Below, piece after piece: positions 24,229 to 35,491 of a DNA stretch of 64,000 nucleotides; position 1 is the stretch's first letter, and every line of letters begins with the position of its first letter. Position numbers and translations under genes: made by a program. Under the pieces are notes generated by a model that was not told where the DNA came from, did not search any database, and was given only the letters and a program-made list of their open reading frames with translations. The DNA lies in assembly GCA_000611775.1 (NCBI GenBank), contig KK106983.1:216156-280155 (forward strand), read 5' to 3'. This stretch comes from Umbilicaria muhlenbergii (lineage: Eukaryota; Ascomycota; Lecanoromycetes; Umbilicariales; Umbilicariaceae).

Positions 24229-24955
24229 GGTTGGGGGGGGGTGGGAACTTAGGGAGAGGGAAAAGGAGAGAAGGGGGAGAGCGAGATGAGGAGGAGGAGA
24301 AACGAAGGAGTGGGCTGGGAGAAGGAGGGCGGTTGAATGTTTTGATAGATGGCTAGATAGATTGAGGAGAACAGATTGCAGTCGCTGCGTTGAGGCTTAC
24401 TTATTTGCATTCATGACATGTGATCGAACCTCTTCAGGAGGCATTGGGTTCCGGGGCTCTGAGAAGCCTAAGAACTCTAAGAGGATTGAAGGTCATACTA
24501 AATGGGGAAGATTCGTTAGCAGTACCTTGTCAGTGGGTTACCGGCCGAACTTGTCAAAGTTATTTATCAGTCTTAGAACTCTTAGATTGTTGCGCTCTTA
24601 GAAACCCTCCGGCGTCGCACTCTTAGAACTCTCAATGCTCTCAGAACCCTTAAAACGCTCTGCACTCTTTTAACTCTCAGAACCTTAGAGTTCCTGTCGC
24701 GTTCTACTCTAAAGGGTCCTGATTATTTATTAAGCTCCAAGGGCTTTTAGAGCTCGATCTAGCCATCCATACACATGCACATCACAATCCGCTGCCTTTA
24801 TTAAGATATATTATTCTGCAGCGTAATCATTTTGATCTATGCAATAACAACTAAATGCCCCCAAACCCATTTTCGGACCCAACCGCCAACCTCAAACCAC
24901 CAAACTCCCCTGTTCCCCCTTCACCCTTTCCCCCGACCCCCCTCCACCATGACGC
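24229..24955. other. Convergent intergenic region with degenerate AGAACTCT-type repeats
   Basis: Lies between the VAS1 and TAF2 3' ends. From about 24465 to 24695 the short word CTTAGAACTCT and its variants recur about eight to ten times in irregular spacing, some on the opposite strand. No gene was recognised. Confidence 0.55.
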
Positions 24956-27900
24956 CTACTCCGACGGCCTCGCACCCGCCCCCTTCAAATTAAGCTTAAG
25001 CGTCAACCTAGGCTTAACACCGTCCCCCGACCCCGACAGCGCCGACTGCGAACTCCCAGCTCCAGTCGCAGCCCCAGCCCCAGTGGCAGCGGCTGCGGAC
25101 GCTGCGGACGAGGAAAAAGAGACAATGGTAGGTTTCTTAGGTGGTTTGAGGAAAGGACGTGGATGGGCGACGGAGATGGTGTCGCTACGGTTATGGTTGT
25201 AAGACGCGATATTAGAGGCGGAGGTGCTGGAGGTGGGAATGGGTAGCGGAGGGAGGGGCTGGGTGCGGAATTTGGAGGTGCGGGTGAATGTGATTTTGCC
25301 CTGTGAGGAGGACGACATCAGCATAAGACCATTGGATAGGAAATTTTGATGATTTGGGGGAAGGGGAAGAACGTACCTTGCCATTATTGCGACACTTCCA
25401 GTATCTAGGATACTTCAACCTTACCTCCATCGAAGTCTCAGGCGTATACAAAAGACTGCACACAAGCGTTAAGTCCCCCATTTCCCTCAAACTAATCGCC
25501 GGCGATGTGACAGCTTCCCACAGCGCATCTTTCAGCACCGCATTCGCTCCCATCTCGTCTTTCAGCGCGGCGAGCGCCCCGAGAACCGTTTGCTTCCGCG
25601 CCAGATCCGCCTGGCGGGCTTCGGTGGAGGATTCTTGCTCGATAATCAGACCCTCGTTTTGCGTCGCTGCTGCCGCCCCGGGGGACGAGGTGTCCCCAAC
25701 TGCAATACCTCCGAGGCTTTTGGCGAAGATGCGGAACATCCGGTCGCGGATGTAGGGCGAGGGATCTGTGCCTAGCACAAATAGGAACCAGCGGAGGATG
25801 GCGTTGTTCTTGCACATTCCGAGATCCATTAGGTTGCTGAAGGCGTTCAGTCGTAATTGGTCGGAGGTTCCGTCTTGGGTGTACTGTAAGAAATCCGCTG
25901 GGTGGGTCTCGATGGTGCCGGCTTTGGCAAGGAGTCTGGTACAATCGAGCGCGGTTGTGGAGAGGATGTTGTGGTAGGATGGTATCCATTCGTCCAAGCG
26001 CCTGTATCTGTCGATCTCGTCTAGGCATGTCCTGTGAAAGCGGAGGTCGTCTCCGTCATCGATATCCATCTCAAAGGTATCGTCACTAGGTGCCGGTTTC
26101 GAAGCCAGGGCCTCTGCCAGTGCAGACATGAGGGTAGCAACATAATGGCAGTCAGAGTACTTGTACATATTAGCGCCACCGAGTAACGAGGAGTTGCTGG
26201 TGCTTACCTCGTTGTTCGAGTTGTCGTTGAACCTCAGCTTCTCCAATAGGAACGTCCTGACCCGGAATGGAGCTCTACCACCATTATCGCGTACCTTCGC
26301 AATCGCTTGTGGAATTACGCATTGCACGTAATACGCAGTTCGGTCAGAAAAGTCGTTGGACCGCGTCATGGGTGAGTCTGGGTAGCAGAAAAACTCTTGA
26401 AACGCCTTCTCAAGGTGGTGCAAGCCAACCCAGTCAAGTTCATCCTTGGCATGTTTGCTAAGCGCTGCAGCAGCTGCTGTACGAATACCGTAGAAGTACC
26501 GCATATCCATCAAAGTTCGGACAAGGATCGTTGATACAAGAGGATGCTCTCGCTGAGCAGCCATAAACTGCACAGACTAATAGATTTTAGCTAGTACTCT
26601 CGATATGTTCAAGGAAGAATTCTTGCCTCCAGTTGTGCAACTACATCACGATCTTGCTGTAGTTGCGAGAGGTACATATATCCAGGCATTGTTATTGACA
26701 TTTTACAGATCCACTCGAAGTCGGCATCCATTCGAATCCACTCATAGGACTCTTGACTCATCCTATCTTCGTCTTCTTTGCTCCACTCTGTAAGTTTCCA
26801 ATCTTTGATTTCCTCTTCGGACTGGAGAACATCTCCCAAACAGTACAGAAGTACATCGTCTTGAGCATCACCAGAGAACTCGAGTCCGGCGCCGACGGCG
26901 GTCCGCTCTTTCTGCCGCCGACTGCGCTTAAGTCGCTTATATTTCGTGTTGTAAGGGATGTCGAATTTAGTAGTGGCTTCCTTGATCTCGACAATGTGCT
27001 CATATGGTGTGCCGTCGGCTTCATGTATTCGTATTGTCATTGGACCCTACATAGCTTAGTATCTTATTGACAGCGATCTTGCTGGGATGATGCAAACCGT
27101 GAAGACTGGTTGGACAACGCCGGCATAGACGGTGTAGACTTCTTCCTTCACATCTCTCAGAAATGATTCCTTCTCTAGGTCTCGTTCCGTGGGCTGATCG
27201 CCTTGGACTTGCTGTATAAGCATTTCCACCACGAGCTTCTTTTTGTTAAATCGCTGCGTAACCCGAAATCGTGGGCATCCAGCTCCAAAGACCCATTGTG
27301 TGAAGAATGTGTCGAGCTTAGCATGCCCGAGCTTCTCACACGTTTTGATAAAGTAGGCTGTGCTTATTGCACTGTTGGGGAGGTCTCCTACTTTGGCATT
27401 CAAGAAGACTCTTGAGATGATGCGAGATAGACCAGACGACCCGCTAGCCTTAGCAAGCCTTCGGTCCAGTGTGAAAAGAACGAGCGGTGCTTTGGCGGCC
27501 AGGAACTCCAGCTCCGAAGGATCAAGCCAGATAAGGGCACCTGTATCGAAGATCGACGGACGTGCGACATCGAGCTCACATACTCGATCCGATGCTTTCT
27601 TCTGCCGGTAGCGGTATTCATTATTCCCACTTAGCTTCTTCATGAACATGTCAGTGATGAAATAGGCAATACCTACAACTGCCCACGCGTCTGTTGGCTC
27701 CTTTGGAATGATATTGACACCTATCCACTGAGAAGCTAAAGCATGAACCAATTGACGGGTTACTCGATCCAGTGGTTCAATAATGTCTTCTGGGAACAAA
27801 AGTCTATTACTGCAAATAGACAGGGACATTGTATCCACAGTGTCCGCCACGAGATCATCGACAAAACAAAGCTTGTAACTCGAAAACGGATAAGAACCAT

Positions 27901-29187
27901 ATGTCAGTGTGAAGAAGTCTATGGCCTTTGAAGAATCAGCCCCTGTTGTAACTGATGTCTCCAAAAGATGCCAATACCTTTGCCAGAGGGAGACATGTAT
28001 TCCGGAGCTCATCAACCCTGCCGGGCAGGCAAAACCCATGAACAGGAATAGCGTTCTGGCCCAATTTGTCGTCTTCGTCGCTTTCGCGAAACTCAGAAAG
28101 GTCGGCATGCTCAAAGGGGCCTATCGCGAAGCCGATATGATGAGGTGCGACGGCTGTTGTACACATGAATGTGGTGGTCTTCTTTGTAGGGTCTAGAGGG
28201 TCCACAATCTATCTTCATCAGTGTGCGGTTAATTGACATGTTCCTAGAACTTACCTCGTCTGTTAAGTCTCCCGAGCACACGACCGACAGGTCTAAAGCT
28301 CTGTCTTCGTCGCTGAAATCTGGCACACTATCGGTATTGGCTGTTTGATGCTCGCTTTTTACGCCATTGGATATGGCGTTCTTGACGTTCTTTGGGCCTC
28401 CAGTAATGGTGTTCCCATTGACTTGGGGTGCTGGCAGCGCGCTACGTTTCAAGGCATCTCCTACAGTCTTTGGACACTTGATCGAGACCTCCCATGTACA
28501 GCGTGAAGATGGGTTGTCAACGCAGGGAAACAGGCAGCATGCAGCACCTGGCGTCCAAGAATTTCGAGAATATGCATGTGGGTATCGTGAATCTCCATCT
28601 TCCCATCCAACAAACTGGATGCCATCTCGGATTTTCTCTATCACAAACTCCACATAAACCGTGATCGGTGTAAAGCGAGCCGTCTGCTCAACCACAGTTT
28701 TCGAGCTTTGGGTGAGGTCGACAACGCTAGCATCCCCAGGTTCCCTCTTTACTGGCCCTACTGATTTGGCCAGAAGTATGTTCTGCGCTTCGACAGAGAA
28801 AGGGTCAAGCTCGTCTATCCTAATGCTCTTCGGAAGAGTCACAACCAGCTCTTCCTCGGGCGGGTTCCTCAGCTGACCCTCGACCCTCTGCTTCAGCATA
28901 TGAAATTGTGAAGCACTCGCATGCCAGTTGAGCTTGGCTCGACCGTATGGTTCCTCGTAGAGTACAGTAGGAGCCCCTTTGCCATTGATGCTGAGACGTT
29001 TCAGCTCACATTGCCGACAATTGAGGCGGATAGTGCGAAGGTCCTTGGACTGAGGATTGATGGTAATTTCGGTCTTGCCCTTCAGACTGCGTGACACAAG
29101 GTCTATGTCAAGCTCCACCCTCTGATGAGACACCGAGAAACCCACCCCCGGCGAAGGGAGGCCTGGTGTCTCTACCAAGCCAACCAT
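24956..29187 (-). CDS. TAF2: TAF2, TFIID subunit (M1-aminopeptidase-like, catalytically dead)
   Basis: Largest promoter-contacting TFIID subunits include TAF2, which binds Initiator DNA with TAF1. Exons 29187-28255, 28208-27978, 27925-27098, 27046-26627, 26576-25377 and 25300-24956 give 1,318 aa. The N-terminus resembles M1 peptidases (SVSHQRVELDIDL, GAACCLFPCVDNPSSRCTWE). The zinc site is lost, as in the family: LVHALASQW replaces HELAHQW. HEAT-like helices follow (SQLQQDRDVVAQLESVQ). The C-terminal tail is low-complexity, ending in a basic/leucine-rich stretch. The intron at 26626-26577 has a GC donor (GAG/GCAAGA), the only GC-AG intron I found. The other introns are 46-76 nt. Confidence 0.92.
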
Positions 29188-29752
29188 ACTGCCCCTCTCT
29201 TTTGTCGATTCTTCAAGCCGATGTGCTTCCTAGAATACCTGTCTCCACCACATTTCCCGTATGGATGCGCCCTAAAATGCCTGCAAGCATGTCACCACTG
29301 TAGACCAAGCTGTGAGGGTGAAGAAGTTGAATGTCAGGAACAGCGAAGGGATGCGTGAGGGTTGGCGGCTCCTTCATGATATTCGCGAGATATGGCGGGC
29401 ATTAGAGATTTCTGTTGCGATACAAGATGTAGGTGAAGAGTTATTGAACATTCAGTCCTCATGGCTCGTTACGGCGAATTCATCGCGTTCAAAAGCTACG
29501 CGTACGTTGATTGGTCCAAACGGCAATGCGACAGAGAGCATTGAATACTATTGCCATGAGACGAAAGATACTGGTAGCTTTGAATCTGATTGAAAGACTA
29601 CTTTGTGCCTCTCATACAATAGTTTCATTTTGCTCGTCCTATGCATACCCTGAAATACGGTAATTATACAATAGGCATTAGCGGAAGGCTGCCCATGCAA
29701 GCTCTTCGGAGGCCACACGGAGCCGACTAAAGTACTTTTAATACAGCGTAGC
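29188..29752. other. Intergenic stretch
   Basis: 565 bp between the TAF2 start and the SAS4 stop, expected to hold the TAF2 promoter. A 93-aa plus-strand frame at 29312-29593 lacks recognisable features and is not called. Confidence 0.5.
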
Positions 29753-31295
29753 TCACGTCTCCTTGCTCTCCCTTCTCATCCTCCTTCGGCTTCTGGCGCT
29801 CGCAGCAATTGCATCTTCAGTAAGTAGATCAGGGGGTAAAGTGAAGGCTTGCTCAGGTATCTCGGGCACGGGCTTGCCAAAAGCGAACCTGGTCCTTCCA
29901 CGCCGATGTTTACCGATCGCTGCTTCGCGAAGATATGGTTTCGAATAGAAAGAAGTGAACGGTTTCTCTGGCGGCAAAGGTTGTGTAGGTGCTGTTGCAG
30001 GTGGCCGATGTTGCTTGTTCCTCCCCCTTGGCTGCCCTGTGGCTGATATGGCTTCCTGATGTAGCTGCCTTGCTGCCCAAGCATCAACATCACTGTAGTC
30101 AGGAGGATCGCCATCGCTAGCTGCATCAGCCGCTGCAACGGATTCATCCTCCTCATCTTCCTCGTCCATCAACATCTGCTCCTTCTCTGCCTTTCGACGT
30201 TTCTCTTCTTCCTTCCAGACTCTAAATTTTTCGATGAGACTGCTAACCTCTCGAATGAAGTAATCCCTCTTGGGTTCGAAAGCCTTCTTTTCCGAGTCTG
30301 TAATGCCGCTGATGCCCATAATTCTCAACCAATCATGGCCTTTCAAGCCATCCAGGAGCCGCTCCAATTGGACCTTCTCATGCTGCGCCCGTTCTCTTTC
30401 GATATTCCGTAATTGTTTCTCTTGTCTCTCAGCTCTTCGATGGGCCTTGAAATATACCGTATCGGTCAATGGGTCGTTGGTCGTGTGCCCTGCACTCTTT
30501 TCGATGGAAGAGAAGTCGATCTTTTGAGCTTCATTGAGCTTTCCACTATGATCTTGAGATGACGCTGGCGTTTGTGATGTGCCATTTGTCATAGATATAG
30601 CGGACTCGCGGAGTTTGTTAAGGGCATGTTTAACGGGACTGGCTGATAGCAGGTTCGCGGAAGGGGATTTGGGTGTTTCGTCGGTAATGAGTATGAGTGT
30701 CTCAACGGTCAGGAATGCTAGAACAGTCAATTTAAGTGTTCTGACATGTATAGAATGGAGTGCCAAACTTACCTGTCTCTTTTGGCTCGATACTGACGAG
30801 CTCTTCGTAATTTGGAAAATACAATGAGAGTTCGCTCTTCGAGCGTGAGCCTCCATCTTGAGACCGTAATTTTCTTTTCTCGCCTTCACTAATGCCATGT
30901 CCACCTCTGAGTACAGAGCCCTCTGGTTTGGGTGTCAAATGTGTGGTTTGGGTTGTGGTGGGCACACCGTTGGGAAGTGGTTGTACGGCGTTGGTGATTC
31001 GCGAGCTGACTGACCGTTGCGTCACAACGTCGTTCGCAGGTTTGCTTGATGGAGCACTCAAGGCTTTCGCGATTTGCCTGGTGGACGCGATTTTAGGTAG
31101 TGAAGGAGCTCGCAGGCGAAGCTTCTGTTTCTTTGCGGCTTGTATTTCGTCTTCGCCAGAGGATGATTCCCGCGCACGCTTTTTGCGCGGTGCGTCTGGG
31201 GATGTATTGTGATGGATCGCGGTCGCAGGCGGTTCATCAAGACAGGAGTTCCTGCGAGTGGAAGAACGAAGGGATTGCCTTGATAACGCGGCCAT
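29753..31295 (-). CDS. SAS4: Sas4-domain protein (SAS/NuA4-type histone acetyltransferase complex subunit)
   Basis: Exons 31295-30773 and 30717-29753 give 495 aa. The conserved core starts TVYFKAHRRAERQEKQLRN and continues GHDWLRIMGISGITDSEKK and PKRDYFIREV, which I recognise as the Sas4 domain (something about silencing). In yeast, Sas4 supports the MYST acetyltransferase Sas2 acting on H4K16. The N-terminal half is disordered and basic (APRKKRARESSSGEDE). An acidic run (DEEDEEDES) follows the core and the C-terminus is Arg-rich. The 55-nt intron falls in the disordered region and splits an Ala codon. The complex membership in this fungus is inferred. Confidence 0.85.
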
Positions 31296-31854
31296 GGCAG
31301 TTTCGAATTTGCAATTGCATTTTCTATAAATATTCGGCTTGGAGAGAATTTAATGGCACCACAAAGATCGTGAAGTTGGCGCTGAAAGAAATCATTCTGG
31401 TGTTCCTGCTTGACTCTACTCACTCAAATTCGTAGGCGAGGGTACCGATGGCAAGGGCGCTTTCACGAATACTGTTAGCTAACTTGATAGGACTACTGTA
31501 AGCAATGACTACAACTACTTGATACGGGTCTGGAAAGTTATTGTAAGCCCATATAGCTGCCGTCAGACAATGTACGCCTACAGTCACGCCGGAGTTATAG
31601 ATTGGTTTTGTATCTTGGAGTTTGGATTTCATCAGGAGGAAGAATCGCGGTAGTGAAAACCATCTAACCACTCATCGGCGAATCGTAGATTTTGTTGCTA
31701 AGCACGTAGGCTGCGTCTAGCCTGGAAGCTGTGTATAAACATTATGATACATTATCATCAAATTCTTCGCTATTCATTATAAAAGCATTCGCTGCCCTCC
31801 GGTGTTATAGGAAGCCATTTCTGAGGCTTCTAGGCCCAAGATATTAGCTATCAA
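31296..31854. other. Intergenic stretch
   Basis: 559 bp between the SAS4 start and the YPT35 stop; AT-rich in its left half. No gene or repeat recognised. Confidence 0.5.
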
Positions 31855-32668
31855 TCAGCTGAATATAAATTCCTTAAGCACTGGCGACCCAGAGAATTCG
31901 GGGTTAAGTAGTACACAACTGCCCCATATTAGAGGAATTCTCCCAGTAAAGGAGAGGCCGGTACGGACTTGAGGAAATAGGCCAGACCAATCCTCCGCTT
32001 CTCCAAAAACTTTGGACGAAACTTGACTGCAACACGCATCAGTACGTTTACACAAGTTAATGATGTACGGTATATGACTTACAAACAATGCTTTTCGGTG
32101 GCAAAGGGGGCATCGCAGCCTCCGAATGTGGGAATGTGGTTAATAGCTTATTCCGAAGACCGTCAAACTCAGAATATCTGGAGAATGTCAACAAGAGGAC
32201 AGGAGAACGAAGACCTCATCCAAGGACCAACCTTTTCCTTATTATCATCGGGCCACCCTTTAAGCGCAATCAGCATCCGGTAAACCTGATACGCAGATGT
32301 GGTCGTTCCCGTGAGGCAACAACCAAGACGAGGGCAAACGGAGAACTAACATCAAGTGTCTCAACTTTGCAGTTCCAGACCACATAGTCACCAACGCCAG
32401 TAACATTTCCAGATACAGTGACGTAATCGTCAATGGTTACACCTTTGGCCCATAAGGATTTGCTCTGTTCAGAAGGCTCTTCTGTGTGATCTTCCAACGT
32501 GATCGGAGGAGGTCTGAAAATGCCTATGGACGAGTACGACTCGTCTCTTCGATGTTGCCAGTACGGCGGTATGAGGGGCTCCGCGTTGGTGGGACTGCCA
32601 TTATCTTGGGCCTTTCCATTAGGCAAGTCATGATTCTGCGAAGAGGGCTCGAGCCTCGAAGACTCCAT
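31855..32668 (-). CDS. YPT35: Ypt35-like PX-domain protein (endosome/vacuole membrane adaptor)
   Basis: In yeast Ypt35 binds PI3P through its PX domain and recruits Vps13 to endosomes and vacuoles. Five exons, 32668-32351, 32257-32232, 32177-32083, 32026-31969 and 31918-31855, give 186 aa; the second exon is only 26 nt. The N-terminus is a proline-rich linker with LEDHTEEPSEQSKSLWAKG. The PX domain occupies about residues 80-185, with MIIRKRYSEFDGLRNKL (the RRYSxF phosphoinositide signature), AMPPLPPKSIV and KFRPKFLEKRRIGL. The end, LKEFIFS, is typical. The third intron donor is standard and the fourth is GTCCGT. Upstream in-frame sequence contains a stop, so the ATG at 32668 is the likely start. 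Confidence 0.87.
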
Positions 32669-33300
32669 CCATGGAGTCAGGCGGTATCTGCACCGAGGTA
32701 GGGGCGTGGAGTGCTTTTTGATGGATCCTTCCTGCGGAGCGCCTGCATGAGGATCCTTAGCGTCGTGACTTTATCGAGAGAAGACGTGGCCGCGTTGGCC
32801 GCGTTGGTGTAGAGTTCGGGCTTTTCGTCGCTTCTCGTGTCTGTTCTACTACAGGTGCAGATACAGGCCAGCGATGATTCGCTGTCTTCGTCTCAAGGAT
32901 CGCCTCAGTCCCGAAGTTTCTCAAATTCTGGTCCGTGCTGGAGAATCCCTGCTGCTCCACTTGCTCCTCGATCGATATCGGATACATACCCGCTGCAGCC
33001 ACCAGACATGACTTTTTCCTGCAATCCCTCCCTCAGCGTTCTCAGCCAGCCTCTTCATTTCTTGCATACGGGCATTACTTCTTCACTTCATCATACATTC
33101 GTTTAGTTAAGAGTGCTGAGAGCGCGGAGGGAATATCTTCAGTTCTATTCTTTACAGCAACACAACAAAGGTATACCCAGCAGAAACGCAGCCTAGAGAA
33201 TGACCCCCAGCCTTGCAATATTCCTCACTCGTCCCGGGAGCTTGGGCACTGACAGTGCCTCTAGAACAACTCCCAATCGTCTATTCTCGCAACTTTCACC
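32669..33300. promoter_or_regulatory. Divergent region between YPT35 and the DUF7707 gene
   Basis: 632 bp between divergent starts. Minus-strand frames at 32693-33007 can be read but show no family or convincing splice, so they are not called. A pyrimidine-rich run precedes the 33301 start. Confidence 0.4.
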
Positions 33301-34020
33301 ATGCATTCGCTCACAGCTGTTGTTGTTGTGGTTATTGCTACTCTCGTCAGCCTTGCGGTCCCCCAGAGCATTGATCCTAACTCCGTGCCACTTTCCACGA
33401 GGGGTGAATATCCTAGTCCCACATGCAATGATTATCCCGCTGATTGATGACAGAACAATGGTGCAACAATCAGATCACTTCCTGCCCACTCATATGCCTA
33501 CAGCTGCCTGGTACCACTGCAGCTCCAGAGGCCAACAATTGCTCTGCTGTAAGAACTCTTTGCCGATGACAATGATGGCCTAACACTAACCCACTCGCAG
33601 ACTGCCTTGACGTACTCGTGCGTATGCAGCAACGGTCTGCAACCTAACGCCTCGCAATATTCCCAAACCCTTCCGTACTTCATCTGTACTGAGACCAACA
33701 ATCAGTGCGTTAGCAACTGCAACGGTGACTCCGCGTGTCAGAGTGCCTGCCGTTCAAGTCATCCATGCGGAGCTCAGGATCCGGTACGGGTGAACACAAC
33801 AAGTACGACTAGTACCATATCGGCTACTTCTACCAACAATGCTGCGGTCACCACGGGGTCTAGCGGCGTGGTCTACACCGGTTTTGCAGGTGCTTCGGCA
33901 ACGACCACGGCGGCGAGTAGCAAAAGCAATGCCAACAACCTCGCTATACATCTTGGCCAGACTTACGGCGTCGCTATGATTCTTGCTGGCTTCTTTGTTG
34001 GTTTTGCCTGCGTGCTATAG
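33301..34020 (+). CDS. Secreted GPI-anchored cysteine-rich protein (DUF7707 type)
   Basis: Exons 33301-33403, 33454-33548 and 33601-34020 give 205 aa. The first ~20 residues are a signal peptide (hydrophobic core VVVVVIATLVSLAV). The mature domain has about ten cysteines in the order WCNNQ, SCPLICLQ, NNCSA, CVCSNG, ICTE, QCVSNCNGDSACQSACR and HPCGAQ, which I recognise as the fungal DUF7707 family. A Ser/Thr-rich stalk and a hydrophobic C-terminus (VAMILAGFFVGFACVL) fit GPI anchoring to the plasma membrane or wall. The role is unknown; surface adhesion or host contact are guesses. Both introns are about 50 nt. Confidence 0.87.
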
Positions 34021-34901
34021 GCATTCCTCGATGACTTGGCCACTGGGGCTGGACGAACAAAGTCAATGGCCACTTAGAGGCGACTCATACGACGGTCTTC
34101 AAGCAAGTTATGGTTTGACAACGACTGGCTGGCGTTTGGACACGCCGTGCCAGCTTCTATTCAATCTCTTTCGTTTAGCGGCATAGCGTTGCGACCGGTC
34201 ACTCCTTATCGGCATGGTATTGTTTGGGCGTGTGTATTAATTTCTGGCAAAAGCGGGGTGGATGGACCAAAATGGAAGAGACCCTGTCCTCCTGTAATGG
34301 TGTTGCTTTTGGGACGACAGGTGTTTTCGTCTAGACTCTTTTATGAGAGTTCGCGATATTCATGTGCTGTGGCCTCCTGCGGTTGGAATGAAATCTTAGC
34401 GGGTTCGTTGGAGCTTACACGTCGATGCATTGCATGCTAATCTCGAGGATTGCTTGATCAATGCGAAATGCTGTCTGTGCCTGTTTATACCAAAACGCTC
34501 GGTTGCGGGACCACTGGGTGGGAAACGCCCCAAGTCTGGCCGGACGAGGATGCCATTCTCAAGGAGTCCGACAGTCGTCAGTCAGCGGTCATTGGTAGCG
34601 TAAGCCATCCCTAGAAAACAAAGGAGGAGCCGATGGGACCACACACAGCCAGTTGAACGTCACCTTGCACAACTGAGCTATCCAGGCAAAAGGCAATCGC
34701 GGCCAGTGCGAGGAAACTTCTTAGTGCAACAGATAACATTCAACTCGAGTCAAACCCAACTGGGCGCCCAACATCCCTAGCCCCGCAGCGCCCTGATGTC
34801 CAATTCGATACACATCTGATGCTGCTACGTCCCTCCCCGTTTTGTATGTTCTCATGACCGGCCCAAAATCTCTTAAGCTGTGACCTTCCCCTCGCTCCCG
34901 C
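34021..34901. other. Intergenic stretch
   Basis: About 880 bp, convergent between the DUF7707 gene and CDC26. A D-arm-like string is present on the minus strand at about 34670-34685, but no complete tRNA can be folded. No other feature. Confidence 0.5.
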
Positions 34902-35150
34902 TCATACCCTCCCGACTCCAATCCTCTCATCTCTACTTATCCCAGTTCTAACAATCCTCGCCTTCTCTGACGGCAGTGGCCTTAACTCATCATTCGGATC
35001 GACTACCTGTTGCTTATTCCCATTCGCGTTGTTGCCGGTGGCGTCTAAGTCGATGTTCTCTTGCTGTTTATTTCGAGCCAAACGCGACTCAACGTAGGCG
35101 GTGACGTCCTCAGACGTCAAGGTGATGGCGGTGGGCTTGCGGCGAAGCAT
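34902..35150 (-). CDS. CDC26: Cdc26/APC12, small subunit of the anaphase-promoting complex
   Basis: A single exon of 82 aa. The start MLRRKPTAITLTSEDV is the conserved Cdc26 N-terminus, which is buried in the groove of the Apc6/Cdc16 TPR protein and stabilises it. After the first ~30 residues comes a disordered asparagine/glutamine-rich stretch and a basic tail. A longer frame begins 23 codons upstream but lacks an ATG-proximal match to the family, so I use the ATG at 35150. It ends in TGA. It is divergent from SSB with 341 bp between starts. Confidence 0.82.
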   Translation of the reverse strand: MLRRKPTAITLTSEDVTAYVESRLARNKQQENIDLDATGNNANGNKQQVVDPNDELRPLPSEKARIVRTGISRDERIGVGRV

Positions 35151-35491
35151 GGTATGGCGGGGCAATGTAGGATGAGTTGTCAGCAGGTATGAGACAACGT
35201 GGGTATGTAGACGGAGCACAGGTCTTGTAACTCAAAGAGCTATGATGGCATGAGGACTCCTCAGACCGAGACTAAATGAAACTCAGCATGCAACAACAAC
35301 AGCGCAGACATGAATGGCAGCTGTGAGCACTAAGTCTGATCCGGTTAGCGTTCGCTTCGGTGCGAAATGTTTAAAGCAGACGAACCAAAAATTTCGAGAT
35401 ATTGCTGCGCAAAATCGAGCCCTCCACTTCCTCCCACCTCAACTACACACCCTACCAAACACCATTTCATAACTTCAATAAAGCATACAAC
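35151..35491. promoter_or_regulatory. Shared 5' region of CDC26 and SSB
   Basis: 341 bp between divergent starts. A pyrimidine-rich stretch (about 35420-35465) precedes the SSB start, as is common for highly translated fungal mRNAs. The promoter role is inferred. Confidence 0.45.

Noticed and set aside
24855-25202. 115-codon plus-strand Pro/Ala-rich frame
   Set aside because: Antisense to the low-complexity TAF2 C-terminus.
29312-29593. 93-codon plus-strand frame between TAF2 and SAS4
   Set aside because: No domain, no splice evidence, lies where the TAF2 promoter is expected.
32693-33007. Possible small minus-strand gene upstream of YPT35
   Set aside because: Readable frames (one starting at 33007) cannot be joined with plausible splice sites and match nothing I recognise.
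34655-34705. tRNA-like minus-strand string with TAGCTCAGTTG
   Set aside because: No matching acceptor stem or T-arm could be paired, so it is not a tRNA.
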